This document shows positions 1-7,287 of a stretch of 52,160 nt of DNA, in pieces. Source of the stretch: an uncultured Collinsella sp. (GTDB taxonomy: Bacteria > Actinomycetota > Coriobacteriia > Coriobacteriales > Coriobacteriaceae); NCBI GenBank assembly GCA_958408685.1, contig CATYLC010000015.1:1-52160 (forward strand). The letters are read 5' to 3'. The position numbers and the translations under genes are program-made. Position 1 is the stretch's first letter. Each line of letters begins with the position of its first letter. Below the pieces are notes generated by a model that was not told where the DNA came from, searched no databases, and worked only from the letters and a program-made list of their open reading frames with translations.

Positions 1-127
1 CGAGATGAGGGTCAAGGCGCCGGCGCCCGACGGGAAGACGGCGAGATAGCCGGCAGGTCGGCATGTCAATCCTGGTCTAACAGAGCCTTTTTTAATCCCC
101 GTCCCAGAAAAATCATCAGCAAAAGCA
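1..127. other. Window edge, no assigned gene
   Basis: One plus-strand frame is open from base 2 to a TAG at 47-49 and could be the last 15 codons of a gene that begins outside the window, but this is too short to judge. Bases 91-108 carry a short word, TTTAATCCCCGTCCCAGA, that recurs exactly at 11143-11160. It lies just downstream of the minus-strand radical SAM gene. Confidence 0.3.
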
Positions 128-1066
128 CTACTTTGCGCTGGTGAGGACGCCGGTGGTGTCGAACGCCGGGGTAAAGCTCTCGTCTACCGCTCCGCCCTCT
201 TGCCAGAACATGGTCGTAAAGCCCAGGTCGTCGGCATGGTCAAGGACCCGCTCGTACTCCTCGCGCGTCACGGCGCGTGCCAACTCGCCGCCTTGCTCGC
301 GCATGAGCGCATTGGGCGTGTACTGGTTCATGACCGAAATCGGCACGTCGCCCACCGTCTGCCACACCAAGTCCAGCACGCGACATGAATCGTCTGCATG
401 ACCCGGCAACACCAGGTGACGCACGATGATGCCGCGCTTCATAAGCCCCTCGTCGTCCACCAGCTCTCCCCCGCGGCGCTTAATCTCGCGCGCCATCTGA
501 GCCAGGCCAGACACGGCTACACGCGGGTAATCCTGAATATGAGAAAGCGACTGTGCAAGCGCCGCATCGGCATATTTAAAATCGGTAAGCCACACATCGA
601 CTAGATCGCCGAGCGCAGCCACGGCACTCGCCCGCTCATAGCCGCTCGTGTTGTAGACGATCGGGATGTCCAGCCCGCGCTCCCGCGCTGCGGCAATCGC
701 GGCCGGCAGCAGGTGAGCATAATGCGTCGCCGTCACCAAGTTGATGTTGTTGGCGCCCTGGTCCTGCAGCTCCAGCATAATCTCGACCAAACGCTGGAGC
801 GTAATCTCAAGCCCAAAATTGCCCGTCGAGATCTCGTGGTTTTGGCAGTAGACGCATTTGAGCGAACAGCCGCTAAAGAAAATCGTGCCCGAGCCGGCCT
901 CGCCCGAGATGGGCGGCTCCTCCCACATATGGAGTGCCGCGCGGGCCACCTTAAGCGTGTCGTCGGCGCCGCACACGCCACGCGCACCCTCGTCGCGCGC
1001 CGCGCCGCAACGGCGTGGACACAAATGGCAGGCGGGCGAAAAAAGTTCGGTCAACGACGTCGGCAT
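128..1066 (-). CDS. Radical SAM protein, PflX / pyruvate-formate-lyase-activase-like
   Basis: A 312-residue radical SAM enzyme of the PflX (COG1313) type, thought to act as a glycyl-radical activase-like protein; its target is not known. The S-adenosylmethionine [4Fe-4S] motif CSLKCVYC is at about residues 67-74 (CxxxCxxC). The N terminus has four more cysteines at about 13, 16, 20 and 32 (CHLCPRRC and a following VCG), typical of this family and likely to bind a second metal or cluster. The start at 1066 is preferred over an ATG five codons upstream because GGAG lies at a suitable distance before it. The gene stands alone. Family assignment is firm, physiological role is not. Confidence 0.85.
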   Translation of the reverse strand: MPTSLTELFSPACHLCPRRCGAARDEGARGVCGADDTLKVARAALHMWEEPPISGEAGSGTIFFSGCSLKCVYCQNHEISTGNFGLEITLQRLVEIMLELQDQGANNINLVTATHYAHLLPAAIAAARERGLDIPIVYNTSGYERASAVAALGDLVDVWLTDFKYADAALAQSLSHIQDYPRVAVSGLAQMAREIKRRGGELVDDEGLMKRGIIVRHLVLPGHADDSCRVLDLVWQTVGDVPISVMNQYTPNALMREQGGELARAVTREEYERVLDHADDLGFTTMFWQEGGAVDESFTPAFDTTGVLTSAK

Positions 1067-1195
1067 AAAAACATGCTCCAAAACAACGATTCAGCAGCTC
1101 AAACGTAAAGGCCCGGACCGCACAGACGGCTCCAAGCCCAAGGCGCCGTAATCGTCCGACACGAATTTTGTAATGTCAAGACTGGAATCAACAAA

Positions 1196-1362
1196 GTGCC
1201 GCTTTATGATGTAGGTATTCCGCCCCCCGCGGAGCAACTGGGTGAACCGTCGCGTTTATTTAGGGAGCCCACACAGTCGTACTTAGTACAGGTATCCTTC
1301 GTTGTTAAGGACGCTGGAACGGTCGATGAGGGCACCCACCTGTGTTAGGTGGGTTCATTTTC
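1196..1362 (+). ncRNA. Candidate structured RNA with terminator (6S-like?)
   Basis: This gene-free stretch ends in a hairpin, CCCACC(1335-1340)/GGTGGG(1348-1353), followed by a T-rich tail. Bases 1196-1200 (GTGCC) can pair with 1331-1335 (GGCAC), closing a domain of about 140 bases, and ACCGT near 1243 can pair with ACGGT near 1319. A TATGAT at 1205-1210 could be a -10 box, in which case the RNA would start near 1217. Size, closing stem, internal bubbles and lack of a linked downstream gene suggest a 6S-type RNA, but I could not match a consensus. GGGTGAACCG resembles part of a T-box, yet no antiterminator layout or aminoacyl gene follows. Confidence 0.35.
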
Positions 1363-1601
1363 GTAACGTGGGGGGTGGTTTTCTTTTGCCGATTTTGCCA
1401 AAAATTGCCATCGCAGATCCCGTATGACACCCAACGGCACTCGGCAGATCCCCCGCCAACATCCCAATATCTGGTAAGCGCGTGATAATCGCACGGCGCA
1501 AACCCCCGCACCCCCTCGGTCGAGTATCATGGGTCAGCTATGCCCTTTTGCGCGTAGCGTCCTTTGACCTTTTCCTTCGACGCTTGGCGGTTTATCGATT
1601 C

Positions 1602-2801
1602 ATGGCTTCCTCCACGAGCTTCATACCGTACCTTTGCGTGGCGGTCGCGGCTTTTATCACGACCTTCCTTGCGGTGCCCCTGGTCAAGCGCCTGGCAATC
1701 AAGCTCGACGCCGTCGACTATCCTTCCAAGCGCCGCATCAACACTAAACCCATCCCGCGCATGGGCGGCACGGCGGTCTTTTTGGGCCTCGTCGTCGCCT
1801 GCATTGTGCAGATCCTGGGCACCTGGTACCTGGGCTGGCCGCCCGTTTTGGTGCCTCATCCCCTCTTGCACATCAGCTACCCCATACTGGCGCTTTCTTT
1901 TACCGTCATCTTTGCGACCGGCGCAATCGACGACGTCTACCAGCTCAAACCCAAGCAAAAGCTAGCCGGCCAGGTCCTCGCAGCGCTCATCGCCTGCATC
2001 GGCGGCCTGCGCATCGGCGTCATCGTCAACCCGTTTGCCCCTGGCGATATCATGCTTGGCTGGCTCGCCTACCCCATCACCGTGATCTACCTGGTGGCGT
2101 TCACCAACATCATCAACCTCATCGACGGCCTCGACGGCCTGGCTACGGGCATTTGCGGCATCGCATCGTTCACCATGTTCACGATGGCCATGCTTTCGGG
2201 CCGCATCGACGCCGCCGCGCTCTCCATCGCGCTCTTTGGCTCGTGCGTGGCTTTTCTGCATTACAACTTCAACCCCGCGAGCATCTTCTTGGGCGACTCG
2301 GGGTCGCTGCTGCTGGGCTTCGCTTTGGGCTCCATCTCGCTGCTCAACGTGAGCCGCACCGCCGCGCTCACCTCGCTCATCATCCCGCTCATCGTGGCAG
2401 GCGTGCCCATCATCGATACGTTCAGCGCCATCGTGCGCCGCAAGCGCGCCCACATTAGCATCGGACAGGCCGACAAGGGCCACATCCACCACCGCCTGAT
2501 CCAAGAGGGCTACAACCAAAAGCAGGCTGTGCTGCTCATCTACGCCTGGTGCATCATGCTTTCGGCCGGCGCCGCCGCGATCAATCAGGTCGAGGTGCCC
2601 ACGCGCGTGCTCATCTTTGTCGTGCTCGCCATTGGCTCGGCTGCCTTCGCCAAGCACCTGCACCTATTTGAGCCCGTCTTGCGCCACCATTACAACAAGC
2701 GCACACACGAGGACGAGCTGGTAACCCCCGACGACCCCGCCTTTAAACAGGAGGAGCAGGCAGCCGAGGAGCGCAAGGAGGAGCGCCACCACAGGCGCTA
2801 G
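1602..2801 (+). CDS. Undecaprenyl-phosphate sugar-1-phosphate transferase (WecA/TagO/MraY family)
   Basis: A 399-residue polytopic membrane enzyme that moves a sugar-1-phosphate (probably GlcNAc-1-P) from UDP-sugar to undecaprenyl phosphate, the first step of a wall polymer or surface glycan. Visible family motifs are the NxxNxxDGLDGLA aspartate-rich segment (INLIDGLDGLATG), the preceding GAIDDVYQL, LGDSGSLLLGF, and the histidine-rich loop KGHIHHRLIQEG. About ten hydrophobic segments run along the protein. The frame is open upstream, but the ATG at 1602 begins just before the first membrane segment and gives the usual length. The C-terminal tail is charged (KQEEQAAEERKEERHHRR). The flippase gene at 9338 could act in the same pathway, by inference only. 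Confidence 0.88.
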   Translation: MASSTSFIPYLCVAVAAFITTFLAVPLVKRLAIKLDAVDYPSKRRINTKPIPRMGGTAVFLGLVVACIVQILGTWYLGWPPVLVPHPLLHISYPILALSFTVIFATGAIDDVYQLKPKQKLAGQVLAALIACIGGLRIGVIVNPFAPGDIMLGWLAYPITVIYLVAFTNIINLIDGLDGLATGICGIASFTMFTMAMLSGRIDAAALSIALFGSCVAFLHYNFNPASIFLGDSGSLLLGFALGSISLLNVSRTAALTSLIIPLIVAGVPIIDTFSAIVRRKRAHISIGQADKGHIHHRLIQEGYNQKQAVLLIYAWCIMLSAGAAAINQVEVPTRVLIFVVLAIGSAAFAKHLHLFEPVLRHHYNKRTHEDELVTPDDPAFKQEEQAAEERKEERHHRR

Positions 2802-2961
2802 GTTTTATTGCCGAGGAAGTGACTCTTTGCTGCTGGCCGCTCGCGACCGCGTCGCGACCGCCGCATAGCCCTCGCCCTACCGGCACCTCGCCCACTTACG
2901 CCCCACCCCTTTCAATAAACGCGTTATCATCTTGACCAATACGCATACGTTAGGAGCAATC

Positions 2962-4011
2962 ATGCCAAACGAGAACAGCTACGAAGTCGCGCTGCAAAAG
3001 AGCAACGCCATTCGCGAGGGCTTTGCAAAGACGCCCGAGAAGTTCACCATGCTCACCGGCGACCGCCCGACCGGACGCTTGCACCTGGGCCACTACTTTG
3101 GCACCCTTAAGGGCCGCGTTGAGCTGCAGAACATGGGCGCCAAGACCAACGTGCTCATCGCCGACTACCAGGTCATCACCGACCGCGACACCACCGAGCA
3201 TATCCAGGACAACGTGTACAACATGGTCATGGACTACCTTGCCTGTGGCATCGACCCCGACAAGACCATGATCTATGCGCACTCCGCCGTGCCCGCCGCA
3301 AACCAGCTCATGCTGCCGTTCCTGTCGCTGGTGTCCGAGGCCGAGCTGGCGCGTAACCCCACGGTCAAGGCCGAGATGGAGGCCTCGGGCCACGAGCTCA
3401 CCGGCCTTCTGCTCACCTACCCGGTGCACCAGGCCTGCGACATCCTGTTCTGCAAGGGCAACGTGGTGCCCGTCGGTCGCGACCAGCTGCCGCACATCGA
3501 GCTCACCCGCACCATCGCACGCCGCTTTAACAACCGCTACGGCAAGGTATTTCCCGAGGTCGAAGCGCTGCTGTCCGAGACCCCGCTGCTGCCCGGCCTT
3601 GACGGTCGCAAGATGAGCAAGAGCTACGGCAACGCCATCAATATCTCGATGACCGCCGAGGAGACGGCCAAGCGCATCAAGAAGAGCCAGACCGACTCCG
3701 AGCGCATGATCACGTTTGATCCCGAGAACCGCCCCGGTGTGTCCGGCCTGCTTTCCACAGCCGCCATCTGCACCGGCCGCTCCGAGGTCGAGATTGCCGA
3801 GGAGATCGGCATGGGCGGCTCCGGCCAGCTCAAGAAGTACGTGACCGAGGCCGTCAACGAGTACTTCGCCCCGATCCGTGAGCGTCGTCAGCGCTACGAG
3901 AACGATCTGGATTACGTCAAGGACGTCCTGCACGAGGGCAATCGTCGCGCCAACGAGATCGCCGAGCAGACCCTGGCCGAGGTTCAGGACGCCATGGGCA
4001 TGGTGTACTAG
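2962..4011 (+). CDS. trpS: Tryptophan-tRNA ligase
   Basis: A class I aminoacyl-tRNA synthetase of 349 residues that charges tRNA-Trp in the cytoplasm. The HIGH-type motif is seen as PTGRLHLGHYFG near residues 36-47 and the KMSKS loop as GRKMSKSYGN near 214-223; both are intact. Length is normal for bacterial TrpRS. The start at 2962 is chosen because TAGGAG lies just before it; an upstream in-frame ATG at 2932 lacks a binding site. It is monocistronic and followed by two hairpins (4039-4058 and 4064-4105). No T-box-like leader is evident in the 160 bases upstream. Confidence 0.96.
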   Translation: MPNENSYEVALQKSNAIREGFAKTPEKFTMLTGDRPTGRLHLGHYFGTLKGRVELQNMGAKTNVLIADYQVITDRDTTEHIQDNVYNMVMDYLACGIDPDKTMIYAHSAVPAANQLMLPFLSLVSEAELARNPTVKAEMEASGHELTGLLLTYPVHQACDILFCKGNVVPVGRDQLPHIELTRTIARRFNNRYGKVFPEVEALLSETPLLPGLDGRKMSKSYGNAINISMTAEETAKRIKKSQTDSERMITFDPENRPGVSGLLSTAAICTGRSEVEIAEEIGMGGSGQLKKYVTEAVNEYFAPIRERRQRYENDLDYVKDVLHEGNRRANEIAEQTLAEVQDAMGMVY

Positions 4012-4038
4012 GCAAAGCGCTTTCGCACAACATAGACG

Positions 4039-4105
4039 GTGAGGCTGAATCCTCACCGAAACAGGAACAGGCCCGCTGGCAGTTAGTTGCCAGCGGGCCT
4101 GTTCC
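4039..4105 (+). terminator. Tandem hairpins after trpS
   Basis: A small hairpin GGTGAGG-CTGAAT-CCTCACC (4039-4058) is followed by a perfect 18-bp stem with arms at 4064-4081 and 4088-4105 and a 6-base loop. There is no strong T-run, so termination is likely but not certain. The second stem is unusually long and GC-rich. Confidence 0.6.
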
Positions 4106-4139
4106 CGAAGTACACCGTTGAATCGCACAGAGGGGAGGA

Positions 4140-4199
4140 ATGCGAATCAAACTCAACAGGGCAGGCTTTTTCATCGCCTATTGCCTGCTCCGTTGCTGA
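4140..4199 (+). CDS. Possible small hydrophobic peptide (19 aa)
   Basis: An ATG at 4140 directly follows a strong Shine-Dalgarno sequence (GGGGAGGA) and opens a 19-codon frame, MRIKLNRAGFFIAYCLLRC, ending at TGA 4197. It has two basic N-terminal residues and a hydrophobic C-terminal half. Nothing else in the trpS to MGMT gap explains the good ribosome-binding site. I do not recognise it; chance is possible at this length. Confidence 0.2.
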   Translation: MRIKLNRAGFFIAYCLLRC

Positions 4200-4289
4200 A
4201 ACCAATATAGTTCACCATGGTTTACTTTCTGGCGAGAATATACGCCAACACATCGTCTCCATAAGTTAGCCCCGGTAAACCTGCAACTG

Positions 4290-4330
4290 AAAACCACCAC
4301 AAAGGGGACAGGCACCTTTGTGGTGGTTTT
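4290..4330. repeat. Palindromic repeat family A, copy 1
   Basis: Perfect 16-bp arms, AAAACCACCACAAAGG (4290-4305) and its complement (4315-4330), with the loop GGACAGGCA. It lies 16 bases after the stop of the minus-strand MGMT gene. The flanking A and T runs let it work as a terminator in either direction. The loop orientation is the reverse of copy 2. Confidence 0.85.
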
Positions 4331-4346
4331 GGCCACGGCAGAGCCG

Positions 4347-4670
4347 CTAGAGCCCTGCTGGCCAGCGACAGGCGGCCAAGTCGACGTGCATGGGATCGGT
4401 AAACGTCACGCCCTCCCCCATTAAGAGCTCACGCTGAGCATCGGGGCCGCCAAAAGCAAAACCCTCGCATATGCGCCCGTCGGCAAACACCACGCGGTGA
4501 CAGGGAATCTCGCCGGGGCGCGGATTGCTATGCAGGGCATACCCCACGTACCGCGCACTTCGCGGACGTCCGGCAAGCAGCGCCACCTGACCATACGTGG
4601 CGACCATCCCCTCAGGGATCTGCTCGACTACCTCGTACACCTGCTCAAAAAAGCCCTCAGACGCCAACAT
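4347..4670 (-). CDS. MGMT-family DNA alkyltransferase domain protein
   Basis: A 107-residue protein consisting only of the C-terminal DNA-binding/active-site domain of O6-alkylguanine-DNA alkyltransferase. The motif IPCHRVV near residues 55-61 keeps the alkyl-accepting cysteine, whereas alkyltransferase-like (ATL) proteins of similar size usually have Trp there. ATYGQVA and GYALHSNP also fit the family. The likely role is direct reversal of, or signalling of, O6-alkylguanine damage. GAAAGGAGCGC precedes the ATG. The gene is bracketed by oppositely oriented copies of repeat family A, at 4290-4330 and 4697-4736. Confidence 0.85.
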   Translation of the reverse strand: MLASEGFFEQVYEVVEQIPEGMVATYGQVALLAGRPRSARYVGYALHSNPRPGEIPCHRVVFADGRICEGFAFGGPDAQRELLMGEGVTFTDPMHVDLAACRWPAGL

Positions 4671-4696
4671 GCGCTCCTTTCAACCGAAACCAGCAT

Positions 4697-4736
4697 AAAC
4701 CACCACAAAGGTGCCTGTCCCCTTTGTGGTGGTTTT
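4697..4736. repeat. Palindromic repeat family A, copy 2
   Basis: Same palindrome as copy 1 but inverted: the loop reads TGCCTGTCC, the complement of the loop in copy 1. It starts about 10 bases beyond the stop codon of the minus-strand DegV gene and probably doubles as its terminator. Confidence 0.85.
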
Positions 4737-4746
4737 GACCGGATAG

Positions 4747-5601
4747 CTAGTTGGCGGGGCGGAAAAAGGCTACGGCTACGGCGCCGGGACCCACGTGGGT
4801 GCCGATGGTGGCGCCAATGGTGTGGATGGGCAGCTCGTTCTCGGCATGGCCGGCCCACAGCGCGACGCTGTCCTCGATATACTTCTTGAGCACCGCGTCC
4901 GAAAGACCCGTATAGCCCAGCGCCAGCGGCATGGAGAAGTCGACGCCGCCCGCCTGCTCGACCTTCTGGTTCAACAGGTTTCGACCGTTTTTGGAACCGC
5001 GCGCCTTGCCCAACTGCACGATGAGGCCGTCCTCGGCGGCCACGACCGGCTTCACGTTGAGCAGCGTGCCCACAGCGCCCGCGGCAGCAGACAGACGACC
5101 GCCGCGCACCAGGTACTCCAGTGTCTCGAGCAGGCCGATAACCACCACACGGTCGCGCACGGCCTCGACCGCCGCCGCGATCTGGGCCGCACTACGGCCC
5201 TCGTCCACCAGGCGCAGTGCATACTCGACCAGCACGCGCTCGCCCAAGGTCACGTTATTGCTGTCCACGACGAACACGTCGCCGCCCGGCGCCTCGGCAA
5301 GTGCGGTACGGGCACTCTGATTGGTGCCCGAAAGCTTGGCGCCCACGGTAATAATCACGGCCTCGTCGCCGGCCTCACGCGCCTCGGCAATCGCCTGCGA
5401 AAAGGCGTACGGGTTGACCTGACCGGTCTTGGGCAACTCGTCGCGCTCCACGAGCATCTCGTAAAAGCGCTGGTGATCGATGTCGACGCCATCCATGTAC
5501 ACGTCGGAGCCAAAAGTGACGGACAGCGGCAGAACACGCAGAGCGGGGTGCTCAGCCGGCGACATATCGCTTGCGGAATCTGTAATAATGCGAACGGACA
5601 T
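4747..5601 (-). CDS. DegV family fatty-acid-binding protein (FakB-like) 1
   Basis: A 284-residue DegV protein. Members characterised as FakB carry a fatty acid and present it to the kinase FakA, so that exogenous fatty acids enter phospholipid synthesis. The N-terminal signature ITDSASDMSP is clear, and GRLSAAAGAVGTLLNVKP in the centre and the GTHVGPGAVAVAFF C-terminal motif are typical. An AGAAAGGA site fixes the start at 5601; the 35 upstream in-frame codons are not conserved in character. It follows a MarR regulator on the same strand by 119 bases, which suggests co-regulation. A second DegV is at 39286. No fakA is in the window. Confidence 0.9.
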   Translation of the reverse strand: MSVRIITDSASDMSPAEHPALRVLPLSVTFGSDVYMDGVDIDHQRFYEMLVERDELPKTGQVNPYAFSQAIAEAREAGDEAVIITVGAKLSGTNQSARTALAEAPGGDVFVVDSNNVTLGERVLVEYALRLVDEGRSAAQIAAAVEAVRDRVVVIGLLETLEYLVRGGRLSAAAGAVGTLLNVKPVVAAEDGLIVQLGKARGSKNGRNLLNQKVEQAGGVDFSMPLALGYTGLSDAVLKKYIEDSVALWAGHAENELPIHTIGATIGTHVGPGAVAVAFFRPAN

Positions 5602-5720
5602 AACGAATCCTTTCTTGCGCGGACCTCGCGCAGGGAATTTTGGCAGCAATGCCCCGGCACGGTATACGCACTCAAACAGGACGATGCAGTTGTTAATTGG
5701 AAGCAAATGCCTTGGCGGCC

Positions 5721-6170
5721 TTAGATCTCGCGCAAGGTGTTGAGAATCGTACGCAGCGACGCATACATCTGCTCGCGCTGCTCCACGCCCATGGCCTTAC
5801 CGGTGGTGTCGAGCACTTCACGAATGATGCGATCGGCCTCGTTCATGCTCTCGCCACCCAGCGTGGTCAGGCGCACCGGGGCACGGTACTTGACGGCCGC
5901 ATCACCCGAATCATCGACCTCGACGTAGCCGCCCTCCTCCAGATGTGCCAGCGTGCGCGAAACGGCGGCACGGGTAACGCCGGCCATGCGGGCGAGGTCG
6001 GCACCAGTCAGGCCGTCCTTGCTGCGCTCAAGATAGTACAGGCACATGACGTCGGAGCCCTTAAGGCCGAGCCTTGCACCTTCGGACGTCTTGATGCGCT
6101 GAATCTCCTTGTAGAGCCCGCTAATCAGTCCGACAAAATCCTCAAAACGTGTCTCGTCGTTCTGCTGCAT
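5721..6170 (-). CDS. MarR family transcriptional regulator
   Basis: A 149-residue winged-helix regulator. The core is visible as LKGSDVMCLYYLERSKDGLTGADLARMAGVTRAAVSRTLAHLEEGGYVE, i.e. helix-turn-helix followed by the wing VDDSGDAAVKYRAPVRLTTLG. It sits directly upstream of DegV gene 1. Because the lipid-biosynthesis repressor FabT is also a MarR protein, control of fatty-acid uptake is a reasonable inference but not shown. TTGTTAA words occur both upstream of this gene (about 6255) and before the degV gene (about 5691). Confidence 0.85.
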   Translation of the reverse strand: MQQNDETRFEDFVGLISGLYKEIQRIKTSEGARLGLKGSDVMCLYYLERSKDGLTGADLARMAGVTRAAVSRTLAHLEEGGYVEVDDSGDAAVKYRAPVRLTTLGGESMNEADRIIREVLDTTGKAMGVEQREQMYASLRTILNTLREI

Positions 6171-6274
6171 GGGAGACGACCGCCTTTCGCTTGCATGATG
6201 CTAACGGGTAAACATCTTAGCCGCATGTCCGGACCCCCATACCCAAATATCCCAATTGTTAACCCATCAACATA

Positions 6275-6314
6275 AAAACCACCACAAAGGGGACAGGCAC
6301 CTTTGTGGTGGTTT
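6275..6314. repeat. Palindromic repeat family A, copy 3
   Basis: Family A palindrome in the same orientation as copy 1 (loop GGACAGGCA), 26 bases downstream of the B3/B4 gene stop. It forms an inverted pair with copy 4 at 7232-7272 around that gene. Confidence 0.85.
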
Positions 6315-6340
6315 GGGACATCAATAGGTTCTAGGCGCCG

Positions 6341-7060
6341 CTACAGCTCCACGCAGGGATTGTCGCGGGTTACAAGCGTCTTAACGACGACCGTCGCTCC
6401 CAGATAGCGCTCAAGCAGCTCGGCCAAGCGATCGATGGCGGCCTGACAGTCCCCCATCCGCTCGGGCTCCACGCACTCAATCGCCAGAAATGCGTCCGCC
6501 GAATCGTCGGACAGCGCCGTGCGAACGCCATCGCGCCAGTTCCAGCAACGGCACACGGCGCCCGCATCATCTATGTAGGCGAGCTCACCGGGCAGCGTCG
6601 GATCATCCGCCTCCTCGCCAAGTGGCAAGAACGCGTCGCCGCCGCCGGTCACCGCCAGGCGCAGATTGCCCTCAATAGCATGCAAATCTTCACCGCCAAC
6701 GGGCAACGCATAAGTCAACGAAATCGTGTTGTAGATATCCACCGCCGGCGTAATGTGGCCGACCGGCTTGCCTTTGAGCACGCGCTTGAGCAGGTTCTCA
6801 ACTGAACAACGCGCGCCCTTCTTGGTCTTGAACAGGCGATACGCCTCGCGCCATGCCTTAACCGGCGCGTTCTCGCTGATGGTATCGCTCGTCAGGTGAC
6901 GCTCCGCATCGATATTGGCGCGGTCGAGCAGCGCGGCGATCGCATCCACGTCCTCCTGAGGAATCTGCGCCGCGGGCTTCATGCCCTTTACGACCACGAC
7001 GCCGACCGCCGCCTGCGGAAACAGCTCCCAAAACGAATCCTCAGCAACGAAACTCTTCAT
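6341..7060 (-). CDS. Stand-alone B3/B4 tRNA-binding domain protein
   Basis: A 239-residue protein resembling the B3/4 editing domain of phenylalanyl-tRNA synthetase beta subunits, found alone. Related solo proteins are often annotated 'B3/4 domain-containing'; a role in hydrolysing misacylated tRNA is possible but unproven here. Recognisable stretches are NAPVKAWREAYRLFKTKKGARCSVENLLKR and PVGGEDLHAIEGNLRLAVTGG, then a two-strand C-terminal part. GGGAGAGCAT supports the start at 7060; an ATG five codons upstream is less well placed. It lies between inverted family A repeats and beyond a strong terminator that separates it from pckA. Confidence 0.8.
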   Translation of the reverse strand: MKSFVAEDSFWELFPQAAVGVVVVKGMKPAAQIPQEDVDAIAALLDRANIDAERHLTSDTISENAPVKAWREAYRLFKTKKGARCSVENLLKRVLKGKPVGHITPAVDIYNTISLTYALPVGGEDLHAIEGNLRLAVTGGGDAFLPLGEEADDPTLPGELAYIDDAGAVCRCWNWRDGVRTALSDDSADAFLAIECVEPERMGDCQAAIDRLAELLERYLGATVVVKTLVTRDNPCVEL

Positions 7061-7100
7061 ATGCTCTCCCTTCATAGCGTGCGCCCGAGCCCGGGCACCT

Positions 7101-7162
7101 AAACAAAAAGCGCCCTCACGACGGCCACCTTCAAAGTCCTACGGTGCCGTCACAAGAGCGCT
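7101..7162 (-). terminator. Terminator downstream of pckA
   Basis: Interrupted stem with arms at 7109-7129 and 7143-7162 (AGCGC outer, GACGG and CACC inner pairs). On the minus strand it is followed by TTTTTGTTT. It separates pckA from the B3/B4 gene. Confidence 0.75.
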
Positions 7163-7231
7163 TACGCTGTCCCCATCCGGAGAAGGGGACGATATGTCTG
7201 GCGTATTATAACCCGAGTCATCCGCCCAAGC

Positions 7232-7272
7232 AAAACCACCACAAAGGTACCTGTCCCCTTTGTGGTGGTTTT
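7232..7272. repeat. Palindromic repeat family A, copy 4
   Basis: Family A palindrome in the orientation of copy 2, with one base changed in the loop (GTACCTGTCC instead of GTGCCTGTCC). It lies 15 bases after the pckA stop codon. Confidence 0.85.
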
Positions 7273-7287
7273 GAACTCGCGGCAACG

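Noticed and set aside
1230..1260. T-box riboswitch (GGGTGAACCG resembles GGGTGGNACCGCG)
   Set aside because: No antiterminator/terminator pair follows directly, about 100 further structured bases intervene, and the next gene is a glycosyltransferase, not an amino-acid gene.
2950..4128. A 392-codon minus-strand open frame over trpS
   Set aside because: It overlaps a certain trpS gene and shows no recognisable domain; typical shadow of a high-GC gene.
4290..7272. CRISPR array from the repeated family A palindromes
   Set aside because: Copies are far apart, alternate in orientation and are separated by whole genes; there are no regular spacers or cas genes.
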